From Erpobdella octoculata (Eukaryota > Annelida > Clitellata > Hirudinida > Erpobdellidae): 64,000 nucleotides of DNA. The stretch spans positions 14,363,566 to 14,427,565 of the forward strand of contig OZ022239.1 of the NCBI GenBank assembly GCA_963978895.1, given 5' to 3'. Positions within the stretch are counted from its first letter, which is position 1. The number at the start of each line of letters is the position of its first letter. The notes beneath the pieces are model-generated. The model made no database searches. It was given only the letters and a program-made list of their open reading frames with translations, and was not told the origin of the DNA. This document shows, in pieces, positions 1 to 11,720 of the stretch. A program made the translations under genes and the position numbers.

Positions 1-1829
1 GTCAATAGCTTTTTTTTGAAGGAAAATGTGGAATTCTTTAAAAAAAAAATTTAATAATACTCACTTCACCAATTTTGGAATTGCATTCCCTCCAGGAATT
101 TAATTTAATAAATGTAAAGTCTTCTGCAACAAATAAACCCACCAACTCGATTGGATAACGGGTAAGTTGATTTTTTAGTGGTAAAGGGTCATAACTTATG
201 GTTCAAGCCAGCAAGCAATCACAGTGAAGTTAAAATAAATTATTTCAAAATACAAGCATTGTCAAAATTAAAGATTTTTTTCTAGTTTTCTAGTTATTCT
301 CCGCATAAATTAAAATTGTATAGAATATTTGATTCAAATTTAAAAATTTTGTTTTTTAAACTTTTATTTTTCGCACCCTCTAAACTAGAACGGCACCCCC
401 CCCTGTACTAGTGTATATAGGTCATTAGAGTTTGAAGATTCTCTAAAACATAAAACATAAAACATAAACATAAAACATAAAGGAAATGATGGGCGCAAAC
501 TATATGTCTCTATGCCCATATCTAGAATTATATAAAATATTGTTCATATATATGTTCTATAAATAAATGTATGTATATATTATTAAAAATCCTTTTTATA
601 GTTGTACATAATGTCGCTTATTTCGAAGATTCTCTAGGTTGAATTTAATAAATCTTCGGCCCCCAAGGCCAAGATTTCGTGAATCGCGCTTCTGGCTTCC
701 CCGTTCCCGGTCGCTTTCACACTCCATTTCGTTTTTTAGCTTGCTCTCCCATTTCCGCTCGCTTTCCCTTTCATATATATATAGGATCCATTGTGGAATA
801 GTTAAAAATAATTTACATTAAATAAATCATTAAACAAATTTAAATTATGTTCATAATATTTAGTAACAAACTTATAAATAAAATCAATTTTAAATAAAAC
901 TAAATTTAGTAAAGAGTTAAGCTCTCAATCAATGTATACGCTCATTTCAAGCATAAAAACATTGATGTATTTCCATTTATAGCACAAACATTTTTACCAT
1001 TATTAGGTAGTTACATTTTAATGTTTAGTATGAGGGGGCAAATCTATTATACACGAATAAATTTGTAAACAGTGGTATAAAAAATCTCATCAATTTTTTA
1101 TGTGAGAGGACTTTTTTCGCCCCTATGGGCGGGCACTCATGGATGATATGGGCAACCGCAAGCGGGGGCAAGAAGGGGCACTTGCCCTCTGGATTTATGG
1201 TTAAAATTTTTTTAGACAAAAATAGACAAAATATTTATAATTTAAACATTTATAATTAATTGTAACAACTGTGACTCCTTCTATTGTTATATCAATATCA
1301 TCATTCATTATATTATCTTTGGGGATGCATCTTCCTGATGCTCTACTTTTTACTCCATTTACGTTTCTCTAAACACTTTGATTTGAGAAAATTATCCAGA
1401 ATAACTGATCCACCACTTGTTAAATGGTTTATTCTAAGTATAATATGTATTTAAGCATGAATTAGCTAATAAACTCTTGTATAGCTGTTGGTAGTGCTGG
1501 GGATGTTGCGTAAATGGGCCTCCAAAAAACATTAGTGTGGGCTTTTACTGATGAATGACTTTTATTTGATTGTCCTATCTCATTTTCATAAAAATTTTTT
1601 CCAAATTTGTCTGTAAAGCCTTAAAGGTACACACATTTCTATCTAACAATGACAATTTGGCTGTGTAGGAAATATAAACCTTTCAAACTAAAGCATTTTT
1701 GTAATTTTCAGCGTGTTTTTAAAACATTTTAAAATTTTTATTATGATATAAATAAAATAAAGTTAACTGTAAAATACTCTATATAATCAATTTAAAAAAA
1801 AAACAATTAATAATTTGTTTTGGGGTTCA
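1..1829. other. No gene recognised; AT-rich, old repeat debris
   Basis: I see no convincing coding exon here. There is a short direct repeat of acataaa units around 447-482. G/C-rich stretches ending in ccccctg near 404, and again around 1120-1190 (ggggcaagaaggggcac), look like ends of old hAT-type elements. The stretch 655-785 is rich in gaaag/gcgag-type purine motifs (read on the minus strand) and resembles 38585-38700, so it may belong to the same repeat family. Confidence 0.5.
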
Positions 1830-2676
<847 letters not shown>

Positions 2677-2861
2677 TGTAAAATCGCTGATTTTACGACC
2701 AGTTTCCCATTGATAGACGTTAAAGGATTTAGAACAATTTTTATAAACAATTATTAAGAGATTAGAAGGAATAAGTAGCATTAACCAAGCTTTATTTATT
2801 ATCGTCCAATAAACTAGAAAACCATTCTTCTGGACCTGTAATACGATTTGACGATTTTACA
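2677..2861 (+). repeat. Left LTR
   Basis: Starts TGTAAAATCG and ends GATTTTACA. It carries an aataaac motif. Matches 5856-6027 throughout apart from scattered substitutions and a short indel (a ttttataaac segment present only here). Confidence 0.8.
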
Positions 2862-2891
2862 ACATTGGTGATCAGAAGTGAGATTTCAAGA

Positions 2892-3251
2892 ATGGTTTTG
2901 AAAGCATTGGATGAGCTCTTGATACTTGAGTTGAGGTGGGAACTTAGAAAACGAGAGCTCAGTGATAAAGGAAGAAAGTCTGAGCTCGTGGACCGCCTCC
3001 GGACGTCATTGGAGGACAATGGGTTTGACCCAGAAGAGTATGAGTTCGAAACAGAAAATGAATTGATGAAGGCTCTGAATAAGATGGCAGAAGAATACAG
3101 AGCAGCACATCAGCAAAACAGAGCAGCACAGGAGCAAAACAGAGCAGCACAGCAGGAAATGAAGAAATTTCTTGAACTCCTTAATGGTGACACAAACACA
3201 AAGAATACAGAGCAGCACAGGAGCAAAACAGAGCAGTACAGCAGAAAATGA
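2892..3251 (+). CDS. Gag-like protein with N-terminal SAP domain
   Basis: From ATG 2892 the protein begins MVLKALDELLILEL and runs into a SAP-type helix-extended loop-helix DNA-binding motif: LRWELRKRELSDKGRKSEL, then VDRL. This is followed by an acidic linker (DPEEYEFE) and a Q/A-rich coil with repeated AAQEQNR units ending MKKFLELLN. SAP domains normally bind A/T-rich DNA; at the start of a retroelement Gag one could tether particles to chromatin (inference). An 89-bp tandem duplication (3121-3209, 3210-3297) shifts the frame, so the protein now stops at 3251. The downstream frame starting at 3248 repeats MKKFLELLN, so the two were almost certainly once one protein. Confidence 0.65.
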   Translation: MVLKALDELLILELRWELRKRELSDKGRKSELVDRLRTSLEDNGFDPEEYEFETENELMKALNKMAEEYRAAHQQNRAAQEQNRAAQQEMKKFLELLNGDTNTKNTEQHRSKTEQYSRK

Positions 3252-3297
3252 AGAAATTTCTTGAACTTCTCAATGATGACACAAACAATTGCGGAAA
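3121..3297 (+). repeat. 89-bp tandem duplication that breaks the Gag frame
   Basis: The sequence gagcagcacaggagcaaaac to gacacaaaca occurs at 3121 and again at 3210, an 89-bp offset with few substitutions. Since 89 is not a multiple of three, the second copy shifts the frame and separates the SAP frame from the acidic frame. Confidence 0.8.
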
Positions 3298-4507
3298 CAA
3301 AGAAAATGGTCATGATGATGAGCCATGCAAAATTGTTCAAGATGAACCATGCAAAGATTGTGATGGCGAGCCTGGCAAAGATGGTGACAATGATACAGTC
3401 GGTTTGGACGTCGACAACAAAACTAAAGAAGATGAAAAGAATGTTGAAAACGAAATGCAAAACGATGAGGATGAAACTGATGATGATGATTTTAATAATG
3501 GCAATAACAGCGATGGCTTTTACCCATACAGCGACGGTTCTGAAACGGAAGCCTCCATAACAGACGACAGCACCGAATATTCAGGGTCAGATTTTAGTGA
3601 CGAATCTGACTCGGATGAAGCAACTGAGGATTTAAAAACGGACGAAACTCCAATGGAGAAATACGTGGAAGTTAATTTAACAAAAAAAGAAGACACTGAT
3701 TTGAGAGACGATGGCGATGATTTGAAGAAATATCCGCTGGACAATACGAAAGTTGACACCGATGAAAGAGTCAAGTTGGAATGTGAAAAAAAAACTTTCG
3801 ATTGTAGCTTGGGAGAAAACAAAGATGAAAAAAACAACAATAGCTATGCAGCCAGCAAAAACTCTGAAAAGGATGAGCCCAGAACAGAGAACGGTACCGA
3901 GGACTCTGAATCAGATGAATCCACAGAGGATTCTGAATCAGATGAATCCACAGAGGATTCTGAATCAGATGAATCCACAGAGGATTCTGAATCAGATGAA
4001 TCCACAGAGGATTCTGAATCAGATGAATCCACAGAGGATTCTGAATCAGATGAATCCACAGAGGATTCTGAATCAGATGAATCCACAGAGGATTCTGAAT
4101 CAGATGAATCCACAGAGGATTCTGAATCAGATAAATCCACTGATGTATCTGAATTAGATGAATTCACAGAGGATTCTAGATCAGATAGACTAAGAGTCAT
4201 TTTAAAATCAAATAACAGTTTGATGAAAGGATTTAATGGATTTATGGAACGTGTTTTCGAAAAACCTTTTGAAGAGTTTCTTGAGAAAGATCTAAAAGAT
4301 GTGAAGGAAGAAGAAAAAGCAGACAGTTCCGATAAACCGTGCAAAGATGTTCAGAACGAAACATGCAAAAAAGGCTGTGATGAACCATGCAGAAATGGCG
4401 ACGATGAGCCAAAGAAAGACTCTGTTGATGAGCCAAAGAAGCAGGCACGTAAATTGGGGGGGGGGGGCAGGAGGGGCATTTGCCTCCCCCTGATTTTTAA
4501 AATTTGA
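3248..4507 (+). CDS. Acidic Ser/Asp/Glu repeat protein, continuation of the SAP-Gag frame
   Basis: This 419-residue frame starts with MKKFLELLNDD, a copy of the end of the SAP frame. It continues with short Cys-containing repeats (EPCKD, EPGKDGD), an Asp/Glu-rich central region and nine copies of EDSESDEST (the last one DKST). Then come FMERVFEKPFEEFLEKD and further DEPCKD/DEPCRNGDDEP repeats. No enzymatic domain is recognisable. The extreme acidity and simple repeats resemble disordered chromatin- or chaperone-associated proteins, but I do not know a function. The last about 20 residues (from the G-run at 4457) look like a foreign repeat, so the true C-terminus is lost. Confidence 0.5.
   Translation: MKKFLELLNDDTNNCGNKENGHDDEPCKIVQDEPCKDCDGEPGKDGDNDTVGLDVDNKTKEDEKNVENEMQNDEDETDDDDFNNGNNSDGFYPYSDGSETEASITDDSTEYSGSDFSDESDSDEATEDLKTDETPMEKYVEVNLTKKEDTDLRDDGDDLKKYPLDNTKVDTDERVKLECEKKTFDCSLGENKDEKNNNSYAASKNSEKDEPRTENGTEDSESDESTEDSESDESTEDSESDESTEDSESDESTEDSESDESTEDSESDESTEDSESDESTEDSESDESTEDSESDKSTDVSELDEFTEDSRSDRLRVILKSNNSLMKGFNGFMERVFEKPFEEFLEKDLKDVKEEEKADSSDKPCKDVQNETCKKGCDEPCRNGDDEPKKDSVDEPKKQARKLGGGGRRGICLPLIFKI
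3899..4141 (+). repeat. 27-bp coding minisatellite, 9 units
   Basis: Nine tandem 27-bp units encode EDSESDEST eight times and EDSESDKST once. Two further decayed units follow. The units are almost identical at DNA level, including silent sites, so expansion is recent. Length is a multiple of three, keeping the frame open. Confidence 0.95.
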
Positions 4508-5855
4508 ATTTTTTTTACCTGGAGTTTACTATATAATTATTTAATTTTAACTTTACTTAACCTAGTGATGATGCAATGCGTATTGGAATTCTTTTTGCGT
4601 GTGTAGACAATTTTATATCTTAGCTCGATGCTAGATTTACTAATAACTGCAGAGTAATAATTTGTGTATCAGTGTTGGTCCAAAGATTAGCTGTTTTCTG
4701 TGCCAAAATACAATCAGCGAACTCGTGGAATTTTACCCTATTAGTGGTATTCATACAATGTTGATTCCCTCACAGTTGTCTACATCAAAGTTATTATTTA
4801 TTACACAAAAATAAAACAAAATTATACCCACCCCATTTTGACATCTTTTTTACAATCTTTTATTTAGGTTACAATCTCTGTTTGTTTGTGTGTGTCTGTC
4901 TTTCTCTGTACGCAAATCTTTCAAGTGAAATTTAACTAGCATTTTGACTAGCTAGTAAGTTGAAACTTTCAGCATAGCTTTATATTTGATGAAAATACAT
5001 GATTCAATTTTAAAAAAAAACTTTGAACATCTTTTGCATTTCTAAATTGAATGTATTTGAAATCAAAGTTTGTGTTGAAAACTCGTTTTTCCTTTACTTG
5101 TTTTACTGCAGTATGATTAAATCATTCATCCCCCTTATACCCAGTGGCGCATGGCGAATCCAGAATTTTCTGGTGGGGGATTCACTTCAGAAATTTTTTT
5201 ATATTCTCTTCTAAAAAGCTGATAACCGGTAAGGGGTAGTCGTAAGTATTTTTTAAAAAAATTTTCAAAGACTTCCAATTTCTCCTCCCAAAAAGCTGTG
5301 GTCGTTTTCCAAAAACAAGGTATTATACCGAAAAAATTTCAATTGATACTCTGATGGGGGATGCATTTCCCCATCCCTCTCTGCTTGTACCTACGTATTT
5401 ATATAAATGTAAAAGGTAATGTGTGTGTGAGAGCATTCGTTTATCACGTCCAAGCCGCAGGAGCAATTTCAACAACATTTGGCATGCAGGTAATTTCATT
5501 GATAAGAAAATTTAGAAAAATTAAAAAAAAATCTGTTATTTCTTTGACGTTTCATTGGCAAAAACGAGACAAAAATAAGCACAAAAAACCCGGACAACAC
5601 CGGGTAACCCTGTCAGTAAACTATATAATGGCGGGAAAATTTTGCCCCCTTCCCTGGAAAATGCTGAATTTACGTCCCTGCAAAGAAGGACTGGAAGAAA
5701 CTGCGTCAAACGGTCAAGAGACTTGACCATGTTGTTTGCGAATTGCGGTCAAAGCCACGAGTAAAGATCAAGTTATTTTTTGTTTGTGGCCGAGTCGCAT
5801 TTCTCAAAAGCGATTATGCTGTTCGGGACGAACAGAATTAAGAAGGGGGTATTCA
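4508..5855. other. Interior of the SAP-Gag LTR element with inserted repeats; no gene seen
   Basis: A poly-G/C stretch at 4457-4490 resembles ends of other repeats in the window. CAGTGGCGCATGGCG near 5143 looks like a hAT terminus. Around 5205-5290 lies a dispersed motif (tgataaccggtaaggggtagtcgtaagt) shared with 13205-13370 and 28040-28165. At about 5590-5620 the sequence aacccggacaacaccgggtaac resembles the 3' hairpins of the Helitron-like ends at 25945 and 38710. The part 5640-5850 before the right LTR may be the original element interior. Confidence 0.45.
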
Positions 5856-6027
5856 TGTAAAATCGCTGATTTTACGATCAGTTTCCCATTGATAGACGTT
5901 AAAGGATTTAGAACAATTATTAAGAGATTAGAAGGAATAAGTAGCATAACCCAAGCTTTATTTATTATTGTCCAATAAACTAGAAAACCATTCTTTTGGA
6001 CCTGTATTACGATTTGATGATTTTACA
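5856..6027 (+). repeat. Right LTR
   Basis: Second copy of the TGTAAAATC...GATTTTACA LTR, followed by ACA and then an (AT)n tract. Preceded by the polypurine stretch agaaggggg. Confidence 0.8.
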
Positions 6028-6030
6028 ACA

Positions 6031-6170
<140 letters not shown>

Positions 6171-6436
6171 GGAAAATGGCTATAAAATATTGATATAATT
6201 TGCTGGAAGTATCGCCAATACCGATACTACTGATTAATACATAAAGTATTGCCAACACAACCGCGATATCGATATTATTAACCCTGGTTTTTTATACTGT
6301 TACTATTAGCTAGTGCTAGTGTTGTAATGATCCTTTTGTTTACCTGCATGTAAGAACATGATCAGATCATCATATCACCTGACTTTATTGAGCGGCAACG
6401 TTTCGGAAATGAGGCTGTGGTGAACAGAAACTGAAA

Positions 6437-9400
6437 ATGTTTCTGTTAATTTTCAAAGTAGTTATTGCTATTTTTGTGACTTTTTTGTTGAATTGCAGCT
6501 ACTGTGCAATTGCAAGCAATGGCAATGATGGCAGATATACAAATTCGCCTTATTTGCGTTATCCTTTTTGGAATTATTCCCTACCAATTGAACAACGATT
6601 GGATGATCTGCTTAATCGTTTGACGCTTAGAGAAATGGTAAATCAAATGACTAATGGTGGGGGCTACCCAGAAGTACCAGCTCCTGCAATTGAAAGATTG
6701 GGCATACCTCCATACAATTTTGACACTGAATGCCTCCGAGGGGTGATGTTGTTGAACTCAACTTCTTTTCCTATGCCAATTGGCCTAGCGGCCACTTTCA
6801 GGTTACATTGTTTAAATTGTTAAAAAGTTAAGTTCTCTAGTGAATTAAATAAACTAAAAATTGAATGATTAGAAATGATTAGATGAAACAATTTATAATA
6901 TCATTTCATTACAAAGAAATTTTTCTTGTTAGCTGGTTCACTCTTTCTAGTGTTTTAGTGTGTTGTTATCATAGATATATCTATGGTTGTTATAATAGAA
7001 GTTATCTGCTGAAATTGATCTCTTTACTGTTTTTGTTTTAATTACATCTCAGTCCTGAGATATTGTATGATGTTGCCTCAGCAATTTCAACAGAAGTAAG
7101 AGGAATACACAATGATGCTTCTGCTAAAGGTGATTATGGAGATATGAAAGGTTAGAGTTTTGTTGTATAAATCTCTCCTACCAAACACTGTTTTTGAAAG
7201 GTTTTTTGTTATAGTTAAAGCGGTGTACATTTCATAAAACTTTACCACCACTGTTGAATTGTGGGTAAACATTTGGTATAAAAGGAACTGATGTCATGTG
7301 ATTGTGTATTTTTTATTATACATTTTAATGCGTGTGAAGTTAGCCTCGAGGCTTGCTATGCTAATTAAAAACAAATAATAATTGCGTGCACTGGGGCTGT
7401 GCTATACATTGTTGGATGGGGTTTAAAAAATGGAATCGAATGGTAGATTTGGGATTTTTCGGTTCAACAAATAAGAAAGTTATAAGCCAAAAACGACGAT
7501 TTTGCGACGAAAATTGCACAAAATCAAGCTTGGCTCTTCTTTGAGAAATTCGAACTTTTTTTAAACTGCTGCACTGGGAATATCCGAGATGCTTGTTTTT
7601 AAATAATTCAATATCAAATCCAACAATGTAACTTTCGCTTCTAAAAGTTAATAAATAAAAAATTTATCAAATAAAACGTCAGACCGTATACCAACTTCTC
7701 CGAGCAAACCGAAACGTAAACGAACGCTGAGGTTGGACTATCAAGTCTAGCTCACTGGCTAATTATGCAAAATATGCAAAGTGGCTACTCCTGCCGTAGT
7801 CTAACGAACTTTAGGGAAAATTTTATTTTTAAGAAAAATCTATTGAATTTTACGAAAACAAATGTAATAATAAAAAGTTTTGTTAAAAAGGTAACTAGTT
7901 AATATAATTTAAGCAATCACGCAAGTGAAATGTTTAGTTCGTTTCAAACTCTTCCTTAGAAAGCATTAAAAGTGTGCATTTTTGGTGAATGAACCTTCTA
8001 ATTTTTTCGCAGTCCCCATCTGCGCCCTCTCCACCGGACACGCAATACAAACAGTAAAAAGGCACCCGTGACTCAAATTCAAAATGATGCCCACAGTTGT
8101 GGTATATTTGTAGGAGTTTTTATTACAAGACTGGATCGTGGGGGAGATCTAAGTGTTTATTTTAATCCGGACAGGGAAAGGGAATAGTGGTTGAAAGAAA
8201 TCTTGCTATCATCCGACAGCATGACGAACTGTTGTTTGTATTGCGGGTCCGGTGGAGAGGGTGCAGGTGGAGTGCGAAAAATGTAGAAGGTTGATTCACC
8301 AAAAATGCACACTCTTAATGCTTTCTAAGTAAGAGTTTCAAACGAAACATTTCATTTGCGTACATCGCTTAAATTTTATTAAATAGTTACCTTTTTAAAA
8401 AAACTTTTTCTTTATAAAAATGTTTTCTTTGCAAAATTCAATAGATTTTTTTTTAAATAAGAAATTCCCTAAAGTTCGTTAAGGCGGGCGCACACGAGCA
8501 ACTAAGTCAACAATTAAATTTCTTGAGCAACCTTTGCGCGCACACGCTTAGAGTAACAGTTGGTATTTTTTGATGAAATTCTCTAATAAATTAATTTATT
8601 ACATTAAATCAAATTCCATCACAATTTTTTCTTGTAAGTTTTGTATTTTATTTGATAATCAGGTAATAAAACCTTTTGCAAATGATTAAATTATTTTATT
8701 AAAATTCATCAAATTAATAATAAAATCGTTAGTCCATTTTATTGTTATATTTTTCTTATAAAAATAATTATTTAATTAATTATGGAAAGACGAGTGACTT
8801 AAAGTTGTCCAAAGTTTTGAAACGAATTTGAAAACAACTAGTTGGGCCAATGAGTTGGCAACTTAAAAAGTTGCTTAACTCATGACGCGCACTCGAGCAA
8901 TTCGGCTGCACAACTCGAGTTGCACAACTTAGTTGCACAACTTTGTTGTTTGTGATTATGGCAGGAGTACCCACTTTGCATATTTTTCATAATTAGCCCG
9001 TAAGCTAGACTCGATTGTCTAATCGCAGCATTTGTTTACGTTTTGGTTTGCTCGGAGAAATTGGTATACGGTCCGGCGTTTTATTCGATAACTTTTTTAT
9101 TTATTAACTCAGAGAAGCAAAAGTTACATTGTTGAATTTCATATTGAATTATCTAAAAACAAGCGTCTCGGATATTCCCAGTGCAGCAGTTTTAAAAAAG
9201 TTCGAATTTCTCAAAGAGAGCCAAGCTTGATTTTATGCAATTTTCGTCCGAAAATCGTCGTTTTTGGCTTATAACTTTTTTATTTGTTGAACCGAAGAAA
9301 ACCCAAATATACCATTCGATTCTATTTTTTAAACCCCATCCAACAATGTATAGCACAGCCCCAGTGGACACAATTGTTTTTTCTTAATTAGCATTGCCAG

Positions 9401-11621
9401 CCTCGAGGCTAACTTCACACACGTTACATTTTATTGGCTGAATGAAGATTGAAGCCAATCCAGGTGACAAGAGGGCAGGCTGATATAAATCTATATTTTA
9501 TTACTTTTATTTTACTCTTATATTTTATGCAAAATTGTATTTTTGACAGATGGTTTTTAAATTCACAGGGTTGAACTGCTTTGCACCTTTTATTAACTTG
9601 GTACACCATCCACTCTGGGGTAGGATACAAGAAGTATTTGGGGAAGATCCATTTTTAATTGGAGAGCTTGCATCATTTTATGTGAAAGGACTTCATGGAA
9701 ATCACCCAGCTTATGTCAGAGCCATTGCTGGGTGTAAGGTATTGCTGGTTCATTCTGGCCCTGAGAACATACCAAGCTCGAGATTGTCTTTTGATGCCAA
9801 GGTTGAAAAACTTGACACTTGAATTTGTATTGATGTCATATAAGAAAATAAATCATAAAATTTAAACGACTCAATACATTTTATATTTGTAATTAATGAC
9901 ACACTAACTTTTAGTTAACTTCAAGATTTGAATAGTTGCTAATTGATTATTCGGTTTTTAATCAGGTAACTGTGAGAGACTTGAGGTTGTCATATTTACC
10001 TCATTTCAAAGCGTGTATTGATGCTGGGGCACTAAACTTAATGTGCAGCTATAATAGGTAATTTTTATTGATAAAGATTAATTATTTTTCTTTTATAAAA
10101 TGGTCAATTGTGTGTTTTGAACAATCATCTGCTACAATAAAATTTATTATAGCTAATCATTTACAGCATAAATGGAATTCCAGCCTGTGCTCACAAAACT
10201 ATACTAACTGATTTAATAAGAGGAGAGTACAACTTCAAAGGGTTTATTATCAGTGACATGGGTGCCCTAGAAAACATTGTCATAAAACACAAATATGCAC
10301 CTGATTATCTGCATGCTGCAGCTCTTGCAGCCAATGCAGGAGTCGACCTTGAACTCCACTCAGATGCTAATATGGCATATAACTATTTGGAAGAAGCAGT
10401 AGAAAAAGATTTGGTATCTTTTGCAACAATATACAACCGAACTCGCACTCTCTTCTATGCTAGAATGAAGTTAGGTAAAATAACTTTAATTAGCATCTTA
10501 AAGATTGAATTTATTTTTAGTCAAACTTTGCTTATATTTTTCCTATTTGACATAAAGGTTTGTTTGATCCACCTAATTTGAATCCATACTCAACGATAAA
10601 AGCCGCAGATGTTGTTCAAAGTCCTTACCATAGAAAACTTGCGATAGATGTGGCAACAAAGACATTTGTCATGCTGAAGAACATTAAGAAAACTCTTCCA
10701 TTCACAGAAGGAACCATTGAAAAACTTGCAGTTAGAAATTAATTTCAATTTTTTATAATATTAAAATAATTATAATAACTAAAAATTTTCTAGATTAATT
10801 TTTAGTATTAAGTTTGTTAATTTCTTTTTAAAATTTTGTGAATTTCAGATCATAGGACCCATGTCAGATAATTTAAGGCAGTTATTTGGAGGTTATGCAC
10901 CAATTATTGATCCTAAATTTTCTTCAACCCCTTATCAAGGGCTCAAAGATGCAGCCAAATCAACTATTCTTGTTTCGGGCTGTGAATCAAACAAATGTGA
11001 AAAGTATGATGCTACTTCTGTTATAAATGCAACTCTTAGCTCTGATGTGATCATTGTTTGTCTTGGAACGGGTGAGTTTTATTGAGTTATATTTTAATTT
11101 GTCAAAAATGTGTGCAGTGTAATCTTGTTTTAGGTCAATCAATTGAAGGTGAAGACAAAGATCGACCATCTATGGATCTTCCTGGACATCAGAATCAGCT
11201 TCTTCAAGATGTCATTAAATATGGTCTTGTTTTTAGTTAAATAGATTAACAAAATTTAAAAAACATAAATGTTTATTATAGGCTTCATAAATTTTCAATA
11301 AATATTTTGACGATAGCAAAACAGCCAATTGTCTTGCTGTTATTTACTGGATGTCCTGTGGATTTAAGAATGGCAAATATGTCTGACAATGTTGGAGCAA
11401 TTATTCAATGTTTCTATCCTGCCCAGTCAACTGGCAGTGCACTAAGAAAGGTTCTGTTTATCAATGACAATGATGGAACTGTAGTCAGTCCTTCTGGTAG
11501 ATTGCCTTATACATGGCCTACCTCTCTAGATCAAGTTAGTGTAAACTTATGTTATATTTGGCAGAGTTATATTATTATTATTGTTAATAGAATATGCGGT
11601 CAAAACTGACGGTCTTTTTTG

Positions 11622-11720
<99 letters not shown>

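Larger units (their letters stand above)
2677..6030 (+). mobile_element. Non-autonomous LTR retrotransposon with SAP-domain Gag
   Basis: Two near-identical copies of a 170-185 bp sequence flank the element (2677-2861 and 5856-6027). Each begins TGTAAAATC and ends GATTTTACA, so they are LTRs with matching inverted ends. A primer-binding-like sequence (TTGGTGATCAGAAGTG) follows the left LTR and a purine-rich tract (aagaaggggg) precedes the right one. Inside are a SAP-domain Gag-like frame and a long acidic repeat frame; no protease, RT, RNase H or integrase is visible. Both outer flanks are AT dinucleotides, so the element may have inserted into a microsatellite. Additional repeats appear to have been inserted between 4450 and 5640. 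Confidence 0.75.

Noticed and set aside
3520..4344. Antisense Ser/Asp-rich frames opposite the acidic repeat protein
   Set aside because: Shadow frames produced by the 27-bp repeat on the other strand; the plus strand is linked to the SAP Gag frame.
9569..9738. Alternative donor at 9738/9739 for GH3 exon 3
   Set aside because: Using it would drop the conserved HSGPENIPSSRLSFDAK block; the donor after 9801 keeps it and the phase, so I chose the longer exon.
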